Origin: Phycisphaerae bacterium
GTDB lineage: Bacteria > Planctomycetota > Phycisphaerae > UBA1845
Direction: 5' to 3'
Assembly: GCA_024102815.1 (NCBI GenBank)
Contig: JAGFJJ010000015.1
Coordinates: forward strand, 1 to 56,780
Length of the DNA stretch: 56,780 nucleotides
Below the pieces are notes generated by a model. It had not been told where the DNA came from, did no database searches, and saw only the letters and a program-made list of their open reading frames with translations. The position numbers and the translations under genes are program-made. Positions within the stretch are counted from its first letter, which is position 1. The number at the start of each line of letters is the position of its first letter. Of the stretch, positions 17,075 through 26,348 are shown piece by piece.

Positions 17075-18628
17075 ATGAAGACGGTGAGCCTCGGGATTTG
17101 CGTCGCTGCCCTTGCGGCCGCCGGAAGTGGATGCGGTCTCGGCACGCCCGCGGATGACGCCGCCAAGGCGTACTCCCGGGTGTTCCTTATGGGGACGGAT
17201 CTGCTCGAGCCGCCCATTTACGGACACGACAAGGTCTACAAGGCCGCCAATCAATTCGCGATTTCGGGCGATTCCGCGCGAAAACTGGATGGCGTGGGGT
17301 TCTTCGTTCTGCTGGCGATGGTCGACAGTGATGCGCTGAGGGTCCGGCTGGTCGATCGAGACACGGGTGTCATCGGCGTATTGCGGCGTGTGCAGCCGCC
17401 ACAGAGCACGACGGAGAAGGGACTCGCGGAGACGGCGCGGCCCTTCAATGACGCCGTTCGAGAGCGCTTGCAGAACGAAATCGGCGTTTTCTGGGTGGGG
17501 GAGTCGGCGCCGGGGGACGCTCCGGGCTCGCAGCGTGTGGGCGTCCTGCTGCCGACGGATGTTCTGACCGCGTTCTCTCGCCTGGAATTCTTCACCAGTG
17601 AGACGGCGGGAGGAACGGCCCTCGGCGCGGCGGAAGTTCAGCTCGCACGCGATTTCTATTACATGGCCGTGATCGGTGATTCCATCCAGTGGGGAAACGG
17701 TCTGCACGAATCTGACAAGATCTCCTCCCGTGTTGCCGCCACGATCGAGCGACGCACCGGCCGGCGCGCCATTATTCAGCGCTACGCGCAGTCCGGGGCG
17801 CCGATTCTGCCAACGGCAGCCGACGGCGTATGCGAGTACAATTGTGTTGGAGAAGTTCCCAAGGTCGAAACATCGATCACTCTTCAGGTTGAACTCATTG
17901 AGCAGCCGGAACGCGTGGACCTAGTCTTGATGGACGGTTGCATCGTTGATGTGGGTGACGCGATTCTGGACACGGAGATTGCCGAAGACGAACTTGTGGC
18001 GCAGACGGCCAAGTACTGCGATGGAGCATTTGGCACGCTGTTGTCTGAAGTTACGCAGCGCGTGCCGCAAGCCGAGATTGTCGCGACGGGCTACTACCAG
18101 ATCGTCGGTCCGCAAAGCGATCTGTTCGGCATCCAGCAGTGGGCGGACTCACAAGGGCAGCCGGTCGACGGCAAGGAGGAGATCCTGGCGAAGCTCGTGC
18201 ACAATTCGACCGTTTTTGCGGAGAATGCGAATTTGGGCATACAAACGGCGATTGATCGTGTCAACGCGATGCTGGCCATGCCGCGGGTTGCCTTCGCCGA
18301 TCCCGAGTTCGGCGAGGAAAATGCCGTCTTCTCACCCAATTCCCTCCTCTGGGGGCTGACCGGAAAGACGGATATTTTCGGCGACATCGAACTCGACCTG
18401 TTGCTGTTTCCCGAAGACCCGCTCCAGAATCTGCGGGCCGAGGCCTGTTTTGATCCCGGTGCTCTGGGGGACCTTGTAGCCTGCCTGTATGCTTCGGTCG
18501 CCCACCCCAATCCCCAAGGCGCGGAGCGCTACGCTGCAGCCGTCATCCGTGAGCTGGAGAGAGTCGGTGTGCTGCCGCCGTCGGATGATGCCGGCAGCGG
18601 TGTCGACCGCTGGACGACCTATCCGTAG
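17075..18628 (+). CDS. SGNH/GDSL-family hydrolase lipoprotein
   Basis: This is a 517-residue exported protein. MKTVSLGICVAALAAAGSGC carries a lipobox (GSGC). Around residue 200 is VIGDSIQWGNG, the Gly-Asp-Ser block I of SGNH hydrolases. Near the C-terminus VAHPNPQGAERYA supplies the catalytic His, though the Asp usually three residues before it is a Ser. The first 190 residues are a separate beta-rich domain. It is probably an esterase on the cell surface. The ATG at 17075 follows GGGGAG; the frame is open further upstream (from 17039). Confidence 0.8.
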   Translation: MKTVSLGICVAALAAAGSGCGLGTPADDAAKAYSRVFLMGTDLLEPPIYGHDKVYKAANQFAISGDSARKLDGVGFFVLLAMVDSDALRVRLVDRDTGVIGVLRRVQPPQSTTEKGLAETARPFNDAVRERLQNEIGVFWVGESAPGDAPGSQRVGVLLPTDVLTAFSRLEFFTSETAGGTALGAAEVQLARDFYYMAVIGDSIQWGNGLHESDKISSRVAATIERRTGRRAIIQRYAQSGAPILPTAADGVCEYNCVGEVPKVETSITLQVELIEQPERVDLVLMDGCIVDVGDAILDTEIAEDELVAQTAKYCDGAFGTLLSEVTQRVPQAEIVATGYYQIVGPQSDLFGIQQWADSQGQPVDGKEEILAKLVHNSTVFAENANLGIQTAIDRVNAMLAMPRVAFADPEFGEENAVFSPNSLLWGLTGKTDIFGDIELDLLLFPEDPLQNLRAEACFDPGALGDLVACLYASVAHPNPQGAERYAAAVIRELERVGVLPPSDDAGSGVDRWTTYP

Positions 18629-18731
18629 AGCGGACCGCACGTCGTTACGAAGCGAGCTGGATTCCGGAATTCGTGACGGCGGAATTTCCACGGATTGGGC
18701 TTGTACGGTGCCGGTGGGCCGCTGAAGCCGA

Positions 18732-19775
18732 TTACGATCCGCCGGGTTCCGTGTGGTGGTCCTTGTCAGGGTGGGTTTGCGTGAGCTCCACCGCAGGAGT
18801 GTTGGCGTCGCTCTTGCTCGATTCCTCAAGCAGCACGGCGAGTGACTGGGAAATACCTGCAGCCTTGCCGTAAAGCTCCTTCAGGGCCGCGTCCACCTGT
18901 TCAAGCTCCAGATGCAGATGCTTGCGCTGGTCCTCGGCCGCGGCCAGGCGCCGCCGCAGGGCGCGTTGCTCTCGATCGTTGCGCTGGTGCGCCATGAGCA
19001 GGTTGCCGCGCAAACGATGAACCTGGAAGTTGAGAGAGGCTACCTCCTGCTCCAATCGGGTCTTGATGGATTGCTTGAGCGCGACTTCGGTCTGAAGATC
19101 CTGGCGAAGCGTGCTGATCGATTCGTCTGCTGTCAACAGTTCGCCCTGCAGAGAGGCGTTTTCGCTCGTCAGTTTTGCTACTTGGGCGTTCAGTGCCGTG
19201 TTGCTGATTCCCATGGCATTCAGTCGCTCATCAAGCGACTTGTTCTTGCCTGTGAGTTCGGCCACGCTCCCATCCAGCGCGGCCTTTTCCTCGCGCAGTG
19301 ATTGAATCTGCGACTGTGATTCGGCTCGGTAGGCTGCAAAGCGGTCTTCGATTTCCCCGAGTCGATCCCGAAGCGCTTCGAGTGTCTGCTGGGTGCTCTT
19401 GAAATCCGACTCCATCCGGCCCGCGGCGATCCGCAGTCCTTCGATCTCCGCCTGGGCCGACTGCCATCGTGTGTCCGCCTCGGTTGCAGCCTCTTGGGCC
19501 GCAGCATGCTGTTCCGCGATGCGCTCCTGAAAATGCCGGACGACCGCAGCGTAACCGATGGCCGCCCCGGTGATGACCGCCACGAGGAGAATCAAGGCGA
19601 TGGCAAAGGCGGAGTGTGCCTCGGTGAGCTTTCTTCGAAGCTGCTCTGGCGATTCGACGCCCTGTCCGGCGTCGGATCCCGTCACGCCGGTTCCGAGATG
19701 ATTTTCGGAGGTTGGTTGGGCAGCGCGTCCGCTCTCCATCGGGCGTGGGGTGCGCTCAACAGGTGTATCGTTCAT
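18732..19775 (-). CDS. Membrane-anchored coiled-coil protein
   Basis: This is about 347 residues from the ATG at 19775, preceded by AAGGGGGA. A 55-residue disordered N-terminus, one membrane helix (AFAIALILLVAVITGAAIGY), and then about 230 residues of nearly unbroken heptads rich in Glu, Gln, Lys and Leu form a long coiled coil. The C-terminus is polar. No enzymatic motif. It could be a cell-envelope spacer or structural organiser. Low-complexity coiled coil makes homology calls unreliable. Confidence 0.75.
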   Translation of the reverse strand: MNDTPVERTPRPMESGRAAQPTSENHLGTGVTGSDAGQGVESPEQLRRKLTEAHSAFAIALILLVAVITGAAIGYAAVVRHFQERIAEQHAAAQEAATEADTRWQSAQAEIEGLRIAAGRMESDFKSTQQTLEALRDRLGEIEDRFAAYRAESQSQIQSLREEKAALDGSVAELTGKNKSLDERLNAMGISNTALNAQVAKLTSENASLQGELLTADESISTLRQDLQTEVALKQSIKTRLEQEVASLNFQVHRLRGNLLMAHQRNDREQRALRRRLAAAEDQRKHLHLELEQVDAALKELYGKAAGISQSLAVLLEESSKSDANTPAVELTQTHPDKDHHTEPGGS

Positions 19776-20094
19776 TGGAATCCCCCTTCGTGTCGCTCCC
19801 TCGACGCGATGTGCCTGACCCGTCTGCGACGAATTGGCCGTTTCCTGCTGCTCGACGTGGCCAGGGTGATTCGGGCGAACCTCCTGATCTGCCGGGACGC
19901 CGTTCGGGTCACAACCAAGGCACAATCGATAGGTTATCATTCCCGAAGCATCATGCCAAGATTGGCACCCATGGGGTCGGAGCGAATTTCCCGGATTGAA
20001 GGACTGGGAACGCGGGGCTCGTCATGGCACCGCAAGTCCGGTATCTTCTGCCTTTCGGTATCGGCAAGCGCGATTTGGAAAGCCGAGGTGCGAG
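19776..20094. other. Intergenic region between divergent genes
   Basis: It must contain promoters for both the coiled-coil gene (minus) and the dienelactone hydrolase gene (plus). Reading frames extend into it from both genes but lack ribosome sites or family support. No distinct promoter or operator was identified. Confidence 0.3.
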
Positions 20095-20892
20095 ATGCGG
20101 AAGCGAAGCGGCTGGTGGATCTTGCCGGCGTTGGCGGGAATCGTGGCTGGCGGAAACGTGTCGGCCGAGATCTTGACCAGGGACATCGAGTACGAGCATG
20201 AGGGCGTCAAGCTGAAGGGATACCTCGCGTACGACAGCGAGCTTCCCTCGAAGGGAAAGCTGCCCGGGGTGCTCATTATCCACGAGTGGTGGGGCCTGAA
20301 CGACTATGCGAAGCGACGAGCGCGGATGCTCGCCGAACTCGGCTATGCCGCATTTGCCGCGGACATGTACGGCGCAGGCAAGGTTACCGATCAGCGTGAC
20401 CAGGCTGCGAAATGGTCTGGAGAGCTGTACGGCAGCCCCCTGATCCGTTCACGGGCCCGGGCGGGGCTGGACGTGCTGGCCAATTTGCCGTTCGTCGATG
20501 TGGATCGCATGGCGGCCATAGGATACTGCTTCGGCGGAACAACGGTTCTGGAACTGGCATACAGCGGTGCTCCCGTGCGCGGCGTGGTCAGCTTTCATGG
20601 AGGGCTCACGGCGCCGAAGTCGAGCGATTACGACCAGATCAAGGCGAAATTTCTGATCCTGCACGGCGCGGATGATCCCTTCGTATCGCAGGAGAAGGTA
20701 TTGGAGACGCAGAAGGGCCTGCGCGAGGCAGGCGTCGACTGGCAGATGATCTACTACGGCGGCGCCATGCACAGCTTTACCAATCCAGCGGCGGACGGCT
20801 CGATTCCGGGTGCACAATACAACGCCAAGGCCGATGCGCGGTCGTGGGAGCACATGCGTCTGTACTTCCGGGAGATCATGCAGGGGAACTAG
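20095..20892 (+). CDS. Dienelactone hydrolase family protein, exported
   Basis: This is a 265-residue alpha/beta hydrolase. It starts at the ATG at 20095 (GAGGTG upstream) with a signal peptide (MRKRSGWWILPALAGIVAGG, NVSA). Family motifs are VLIIHEWWGLNDYAKRRARM, the nucleophile Cys in IGYCFGGTTV, Asp in HGADDPFV and His in AMHSFTNP, giving the Cys-His-Asp triad typical of dienelactone hydrolases. The physiological substrate is unknown; an exported location argues against classical chlorocatechol breakdown. Confidence 0.87.
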   Translation: MRKRSGWWILPALAGIVAGGNVSAEILTRDIEYEHEGVKLKGYLAYDSELPSKGKLPGVLIIHEWWGLNDYAKRRARMLAELGYAAFAADMYGAGKVTDQRDQAAKWSGELYGSPLIRSRARAGLDVLANLPFVDVDRMAAIGYCFGGTTVLELAYSGAPVRGVVSFHGGLTAPKSSDYDQIKAKFLILHGADDPFVSQEKVLETQKGLREAGVDWQMIYYGGAMHSFTNPAADGSIPGAQYNAKADARSWEHMRLYFREIMQGN

Positions 20893-20897
20893 GCGGA

Positions 20898-21194
20898 GTG
20901 AGCTTGAGCGTGTCCGGAGAAGAGGCGTCGTTGGCATTGACACTTGAGCACCGCATGCTCTTGCGCATCCGGGACACGCTGTACGAGGGAAGCTGGGACG
21001 ATTTCGAATATGATCTGCGGGCGAGGGCCGAGGGACGCGCGCATGTGTTTGATACGGTGCCCTCCTCGCAGGATATGCGGCGAACGATCGAGAGTCATTT
21101 GAAGTTGATCGCTGACATGCGCGAATGGGAGAGCCGGCACGGCCGGATCGCGGGTGACCTTCCTTTGGGTGATGAAAATGAACATGAGCGTTAA
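20898..21194 (+). CDS. Small hypothetical protein
   Basis: This is 98 residues from the GTG at 20898, which follows GGCGGA just after the upstream stop; the frame is open earlier but overlaps that gene. The sequence is charged and helical (LTLEHRMLLRIRDTLYEGSW, MRRTIESHLKLIADMREWES) with no cysteine or membrane segment. It overlaps the beta-propeller gene start by 23 nt, suggesting coupled translation. No family recognised. Confidence 0.6.
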   Translation: MSLSVSGEEASLALTLEHRMLLRIRDTLYEGSWDDFEYDLRARAEGRAHVFDTVPSSQDMRRTIESHLKLIADMREWESRHGRIAGDLPLGDENEHER

Positions 21195-22458
21195 CCGAGC
21201 AGCACGAGTTGCGCGTGGGACGTTGCTCGCCGTCATGCTGGTGAGTCTGGCCTGTGTGGGGAGAGTTCTGGCGCAGCCGCTGGTCACCGACGACGCGCTT
21301 CGTGACGTTGGGCTCAAGCGCTACTGGGATCTGCAACTCCCCGTTACCGACGGCGACTCGGTACGTTCTGCTTGGCGACTCGATGACGCCCTGTACGTCG
21401 CCACGGACAACGGGGTGGTGTTTGCCCTGGATCCGGCCGTTGGAATCGTACGCTGGGTCGAGCAGGTCGCGGAACCCAATGTGTATCTCTTTCCGCCCGT
21501 GCACGTTCTCAACCCGCAAGGATCCGGTCCGGTAGTTTTCGTTACGGCAACGTCCATCCAAGTTCGTGACCGGTACAACGGACAGACCATACTCGCAGAA
21601 CGCCCCTCGTTTGCGCCGAGTACGTCTGTCGTCGGCGTCGAACGCCTGCTTGTCGGGGGCGGCGCCGACGGTTTTCTGCATGCGTTTATCCTGAGCGGGG
21701 GCAAGCGAGGCTTCGTCCCCCGATGGGAACTCGACTCGGGCCCGGTCCGGGCGAAACCCGCCCTCTACGGAGATGGTTCTCTCATCGTTGCGACCAAGAG
21801 GGGACTTGTTTTTTCCATGCAGTTGTTGGACAAGTCCTTGAACTGGGCCTTTCGGGCGGAAGACAGTGTCGTGGCCAATCCCGCCGTCGACGCCGAAGGA
21901 GTTTATGTCGCCAGTCTGGACCGGTCCCTGTACAAGCTGGATCGGGACAACGGGGCGCCCATCTGGCGGTACCGCACGAACGTAGCACTTCTGGACGCGC
22001 CCATGCCGTCGGGCGGCGTCGTGTTCCAATCGTTGGGAGACGAGGGATTGGCTGCCGTGGACGTGGATAACGGGCATGAGCTTTGGCGCCGCAAGGATAG
22101 TCAGACAGTCGTGGGCCGCTCGGGGGATCGCATATTCGTGTTTTGCGAGGGTCCACGGCTCGACGCGCTTGGGCGAAAGGATGGCAAGCGGGAAGGTTCT
22201 TCGAGTCTTCGCGGCGTAAACACGGTAGTGAGTAACGTGGCTGACGATTTTGTCTACATGGCGGCGGCAGACGGTCGGCTGCTCTGTGCACGATCCAGCG
22301 ACGTACCTTACTTGCGTCCGGCGGACACGCGCCAGGCCCGGCAACAACTCAACCGGCCGTCCGTCGGCGCAGTGGAGGCTCCTGTGATAGCCGACGTGGA
22401 GAAACCGGAGCAAGCAGCGCCAACAGAGGATCCATTCCGAAGTCGGCGAGATCGCTAA
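21172..22458 (+). CDS. Exported PQQ-like beta-propeller (BamB-like) protein
   Basis: This is about 428 residues from the ATG at 21172 (ATGs at 21178 and 21184 also possible). A signal peptide ends at VGRVLAQ. The body is repeated propeller blades with the PQQ-like pattern: VYVASLDRSLYKLDRDNGAP, VFALDPAVGIVRWV, LAAVDVDNGHELWRR, VYMAAADGRLLC. No cofactor residues can be assigned. The C-terminus is a 60-residue polar tail. It is probably a periplasmic scaffold; BamB function is not implied. Confidence 0.8.
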   Translation: MKMNMSVNRAARVARGTLLAVMLVSLACVGRVLAQPLVTDDALRDVGLKRYWDLQLPVTDGDSVRSAWRLDDALYVATDNGVVFALDPAVGIVRWVEQVAEPNVYLFPPVHVLNPQGSGPVVFVTATSIQVRDRYNGQTILAERPSFAPSTSVVGVERLLVGGGADGFLHAFILSGGKRGFVPRWELDSGPVRAKPALYGDGSLIVATKRGLVFSMQLLDKSLNWAFRAEDSVVANPAVDAEGVYVASLDRSLYKLDRDNGAPIWRYRTNVALLDAPMPSGGVVFQSLGDEGLAAVDVDNGHELWRRKDSQTVVGRSGDRIFVFCEGPRLDALGRKDGKREGSSSLRGVNTVVSNVADDFVYMAAADGRLLCARSSDVPYLRPADTRQARQQLNRPSVGAVEAPVIADVEKPEQAAPTEDPFRSRRDR

Positions 22459-22497
22459 TCTGCGTCGCGGAAGGCGCCCGCGGCGCCGGGAGCGGAC

Positions 22498-24138
22498 ATG
22501 GCCGGTCAACGCATTCAGCGGGCGCTGGTTAGCGCGCACGACAAGACGGGGCTCGTAGATCTGGCCCGCGTGCTGGTCGGCGAATTCGGCGTCGAGCTCG
22601 TCTCCACCGGAGGCACGGCCGACTTGCTCCGAACGAATGCAATTCCCGTGACCCTCGTCGAAGACGTCACGGGATCGCCCGAGATGCTCGACGGGCGGGT
22701 AAAAACGCTGCACCCTGCGATTCATGGGGCGATTCTGGCCGACCGGGACAATCCCGCCCACATGCAGCAACTCGCCGCGGCGGGCATCAAGCCCATCGAT
22801 CTGGTTGTGGTCAACCTGTACCCCTTTGAGAAGACCGTCGGAAGGGATGGTTGTACATTCGCCGAGGCGATCGAGATGATTGATATCGGTGGGCCTTGCC
22901 TTCTGCGGGCAGCAGCGAAGAATCATCGCCACGTGGCCATCCTGCGTCGGCCGGAAGATTACGCACACTTTCTCGACGCGCTGCGCCGGGGCGGCGGCGT
23001 GGCAGAGGCGTCGCCCGATACGGCGGCGGCGACATTCGCGGAAACGTCGCGCTATGATGCCGCGGTTATGCACTGGCTGGAGCGGCAGCAGTCCGTGGAG
23101 CCCATGCCGAGCCGCCTCGCGCTGCATCTCCGCCGTGAATCGCTTGAACTTCGCTACGCGGAGAATCCCCACCAGCGCGGCGGTTTGTATCGCCAAGCTG
23201 GGACTGAATCGGCACAAGCCGCCGGTCTCCCAGCGGTCGAGGGCATGTCGTTCAACAACTACCTCGACGCACACGCGGCGCTGTCACTCTGCCGGGACCT
23301 CAACCAGGCGGAGAACATTGGCGGGAGCGCGGTTTGCTGCTTCATCAAGCACAACAACGCCTGCGGCGCGGGCGTGGCCGAGGGGGCGATCGATGCGTAT
23401 GAGCGGGCATACCTTGGCGATCCCAACGCAGCGATGGGCGGCGTTCTGGCGTGTAGCTTCGATGTTGACGAGGCCTTCGCGGCTGGCGTGATGGACACCT
23501 ATGCACGGTGGGGCAAGTCTGCGGGCGCCGGGGGATTCTTCGTCGAAGTATGGATCGCGCCGCGCTTTGACGATGCAGCCGTCGCGGAAATCCGTTCAGC
23601 CAAGCCATGGGGACAGAGGGTCCGATTGCTGTCCGTGGGCGGCATGAATGCGACATCCACCCACAGCTCTTTCGACCTGCGGTGCATCGCGGGCGGAATG
23701 CTCGTGCAAGAGCGCGACGAACTCGGGCTGAATGAGGTGGACTGGAAAGTCGTTACAAAGCGGCCGCCGTCAGACTCCGAGCGGCGCGACCTCCGACTCG
23801 CCTGGCTGGTCTGCAAGCAAACGCGCAGCAACGCCGTCGGCCTGTGTCGTGACGGAATGCTCCTGGGCAACGGGGCGGGGCAGATGTCGCGGGTGATGAG
23901 CTGCCGCATCGCCACGTGGCTTGCCCACGAGAACAGCCACAGCGGACGCCTCGCCGGCTCCGTGGCGGCGTCCGACGCATTCTTCCCCTTCGCCGACGGC
24001 CCCCGAATTCTGCTCGACGCGGGCGTCACGGCGCTGATTCAACCCGGCGGCTCGAAACGCGACGATGAGACCATCGCTCTGTGCAACGAACGCGGCGCGA
24101 GCATGATCTTCACCGGCACGCGGCATTTCCGGCATTGA
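22498..24138 (+). CDS. purH: Bifunctional AICAR transformylase / IMP cyclohydrolase
   Basis: This 546-residue enzyme performs the last two steps of purine synthesis, AICAR to FAICAR to IMP. The N-terminal IMP cyclohydrolase (1-200) shows ALVSAHDKTGLVDLA, STGGTADLL, MLDGRVKTLHPAIHGAILA and VVNLYPFEKTV. The C-terminal transformylase shows RYAENPHQRGGLY, CCFIKHNNACGAG, NGAGQMSRV and DAFFPFADGPRILLDAGVTA. Slightly longer than E. coli PurH. It is followed by the flavoprotein gene with only a short gap. Confidence 0.97.
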   Translation: MAGQRIQRALVSAHDKTGLVDLARVLVGEFGVELVSTGGTADLLRTNAIPVTLVEDVTGSPEMLDGRVKTLHPAIHGAILADRDNPAHMQQLAAAGIKPIDLVVVNLYPFEKTVGRDGCTFAEAIEMIDIGGPCLLRAAAKNHRHVAILRRPEDYAHFLDALRRGGGVAEASPDTAAATFAETSRYDAAVMHWLERQQSVEPMPSRLALHLRRESLELRYAENPHQRGGLYRQAGTESAQAAGLPAVEGMSFNNYLDAHAALSLCRDLNQAENIGGSAVCCFIKHNNACGAGVAEGAIDAYERAYLGDPNAAMGGVLACSFDVDEAFAAGVMDTYARWGKSAGAGGFFVEVWIAPRFDDAAVAEIRSAKPWGQRVRLLSVGGMNATSTHSSFDLRCIAGGMLVQERDELGLNEVDWKVVTKRPPSDSERRDLRLAWLVCKQTRSNAVGLCRDGMLLGNGAGQMSRVMSCRIATWLAHENSHSGRLAGSVAASDAFFPFADGPRILLDAGVTALIQPGGSKRDDETIALCNERGASMIFTGTRHFRH

Positions 24139-24164
24139 GTGGTTTCAAAAGTGAGCGGCACGAT

Positions 24165-25409
24165 GTGATTCCTCCGGCTAACGTCATCATCATCGGTGCG
24201 GGGGCGGCCGGGTTGGCGACGGCGATCTTCGCCGCCCGGGCCAATTCTGCGCTGCGGATTGTCTTGCTGGAGGGTGCCCGAAAACCGGGGGCGAAGATCC
24301 TGGTCAGCGGCGGGGGGCGGTGCAACGTCACAAACCGCGTTGTCGGTCCGGGTGACTTTTTCGGCGGGAGCGCCAAGTTCATCGGGCGGGTCCTCGCGGA
24401 ATTTCCTGCGGAGCGAGCGGCTGCCTTCTTCTCCGAACTCGGCGTCCCTCTCCACGAGGAAGAGCACGGCAAGCTGTTCCCCGATTCCAACTCTGCAAGA
24501 ACGGTGCTGGCTGCGTTGCTTGGTGAAGTCGAGCGGTTGGGCGGGCAAGTTCTGTGCGAGCGGCGTGTGGTCGACGTCCAACGTGAACCGGACGGGTTCG
24601 TCGTTGCGACTGTTGATGAGACATTTCGCACGCCGTGCGTGGTGCTTGGCACGGGCGGACTCTCATTGCCCAGGACCGGTAGTGATGGGTGGGGGCTGGA
24701 GCTCGCCCGGCGGCTTGGACACACGATCGTTCCGACAACGCCGGCGCTGGCACCGCTTATCCTGGAGGGCGATTTCCACGGCGGACTTTCCGGCGTATCG
24801 CAGGAGGTGGAGATTACGGCGCACATTGGGGAGCGCAGGCCGGTCCGCATCCGCGGGGCGATGCTTTGGACCCACTTTGGGGTGAGTGGACCGGCCGCGA
24901 TGAACGTGTCCCGAATCTGGCACCGCGCGGTCGAGGAGAGCGCGGCCGTGCGGCTGACGGTGAACAACCTGCCGGACGATACGTTCGAGTCGGCTGAGCG
25001 CATGTTACTCGCGACCGTGCGGGATCAGCCGCGCGTCCATTTGCGGAACGCGCTGGCGCCGATACTGCCAGGTCGATTCGTCGATTCGTTGCTGGGACAG
25101 CTGGGGCTCGACGGGACCACGCCGATGGCCCATCTTTCGCGTGAACACCGGCGGCGCCTGGTCCACGGGCTGGTGGAATGGCCCATGCCGATGCAGGGGA
25201 CTCGCGGCTACGGACACGCGGAGGTCACGGCGGGCGGTGTCTCGTTGAGTGAGGTCAGCCCGGCGATGATGGAATCGCGGAAATGTCAGGGTCTGTATCT
25301 CGTTGGGGAAATCCTCGACGTGGACGGGCGAATCGGGGGGTACAACTTCCAGTGGGCGTGGTCGACGGGATTTGTCGCCGGGCGGGCGCTGGCGGCGGCG
25401 AAATCGTGA
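24165..25409 (+). CDS. HI0933/YhiN-family FAD-dependent oxidoreductase
   Basis: This is about 414 residues. VIIIGAGAAGLATAIFAARA is the dinucleotide-binding fold, and KILVSGGGRCNVTN is the family signature. The C-terminal GYNFQWAWSTGFVAGRALA completes the FAD site. Function in the cell is unproven. The start is uncertain: GTG at 24165, or TTG at 24135, which would overlap the purH stop (TTGA). Reading the frame back into purH (to 24081) looks unlikely. Confidence 0.88.
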   Translation: MIPPANVIIIGAGAAGLATAIFAARANSALRIVLLEGARKPGAKILVSGGGRCNVTNRVVGPGDFFGGSAKFIGRVLAEFPAERAAAFFSELGVPLHEEEHGKLFPDSNSARTVLAALLGEVERLGGQVLCERRVVDVQREPDGFVVATVDETFRTPCVVLGTGGLSLPRTGSDGWGLELARRLGHTIVPTTPALAPLILEGDFHGGLSGVSQEVEITAHIGERRPVRIRGAMLWTHFGVSGPAAMNVSRIWHRAVEESAAVRLTVNNLPDDTFESAERMLLATVRDQPRVHLRNALAPILPGRFVDSLLGQLGLDGTTPMAHLSREHRRRLVHGLVEWPMPMQGTRGYGHAEVTAGGVSLSEVSPAMMESRKCQGLYLVGEILDVDGRIGGYNFQWAWSTGFVAGRALAAAKS

Positions 25410-25454
25410 TGGCGCGCTAATGCGTGGGGTCTGGTGAGCGTCTAAGATAAGACA

Positions 25455-26348
25455 ATGCCCGGCACGGTACAGCATGAGCTTCTTTCGCCTGAGTTTCTCA
25501 CCCGGCTGGATCAGCTCGCCCTGGTCAGCCGGAAGATTCTCGCGGGAAAGATGCGCGGGGAGCGGCTGACCAAGCGTCGCGGGCAGTCCGTGGAGTTCGC
25601 CGACCACCGCAACTATGTCGTCGGCGACGACCTGCGTTTTCTCGACTGGAACATTTACGCCCGCCTCGAAAGACTGTTCATCAAGCTGTTTCTGGAGGAA
25701 GAGGATTTGCACGTCAGCATCCTCTTCGACATGTCGCGGAGCATGGACTGGGGCGATCCACACAAGGGGTTGTACGCCCGCCGAGTTGCGGCGGCCGTCG
25801 CCTATATCGGGTTGGTGAACTTCGACCGGGTCAGCCTGTACGGGTACTCCGAGGGTCTCATGTACGAATTGGGCGGTATTCGCGGGCGGCGAATGATCGC
25901 CAAGGTTGCCGATTTTCTCCAACGCGTCGAGTACGAGGGATCGAGTCAACTGGCTGCGGCGGGTCGGCAATTCGCGATACGAAACCCTCGGCCGGGGATC
26001 GTCCTGCTGGTCAGCGATTTCTTCGAGAAGGGCGGATACGAGGAAGGTCTCCGCTTCCTGCTGGCTCGCAAATACGACATCTACGCTTTGCAGGTGCTCA
26101 GCCCGGAGGAGGTCGATCCGCCGCTGGTGGGCGATCTCAAGCTGACCGACGTGGAGGACGGTGACGAGGCCGAGGTGACCGTCACCCGGGCGCTGCTAAA
26201 TCGCTACAAGCGAAATCTCGAGGCGTACTGTGGCGAGCTGCGCGAGTATTGTGCTGCGCGGGGTATCACATACATGTTCTCGGAGACGAAGGTGCCGTTC
26301 GATCAGGTCGTGCTTTCGTACTTCCGTACGCGAGGGCTGATCCGGTGA
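25455..26348 (+). CDS. DUF58 domain (vWA-like) protein
   Basis: This is 297 residues. The DUF58 signature VEFADHRNYVVGDDLRFLDW plus NIYARLERLFIKLFLEEEDL is followed by a von Willebrand A-like domain with the MIDAS-type DMSRSMDWG. It is soluble. In many bacteria this gene sits between a MoxR AAA+ ATPase and a BatA-like membrane protein. Here the BatA-like gene follows with a GTGA overlap but no moxR gene is seen upstream. It is probably part of a metal-dependent chaperone or envelope maturation complex. Confidence 0.93.
   Translation: MPGTVQHELLSPEFLTRLDQLALVSRKILAGKMRGERLTKRRGQSVEFADHRNYVVGDDLRFLDWNIYARLERLFIKLFLEEEDLHVSILFDMSRSMDWGDPHKGLYARRVAAAVAYIGLVNFDRVSLYGYSEGLMYELGGIRGRRMIAKVADFLQRVEYEGSSQLAAAGRQFAIRNPRPGIVLLVSDFFEKGGYEEGLRFLLARKYDIYALQVLSPEEVDPPLVGDLKLTDVEDGDEAEVTVTRALLNRYKRNLEAYCGELREYCAARGITYMFSETKVPFDQVVLSYFRTRGLIR

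Noticed and set aside
20449..23274. Minus-strand open frame of about 941 codons
   Set aside because: It spans several clear plus-strand genes, including the 5' part of purH; no motif supports it.
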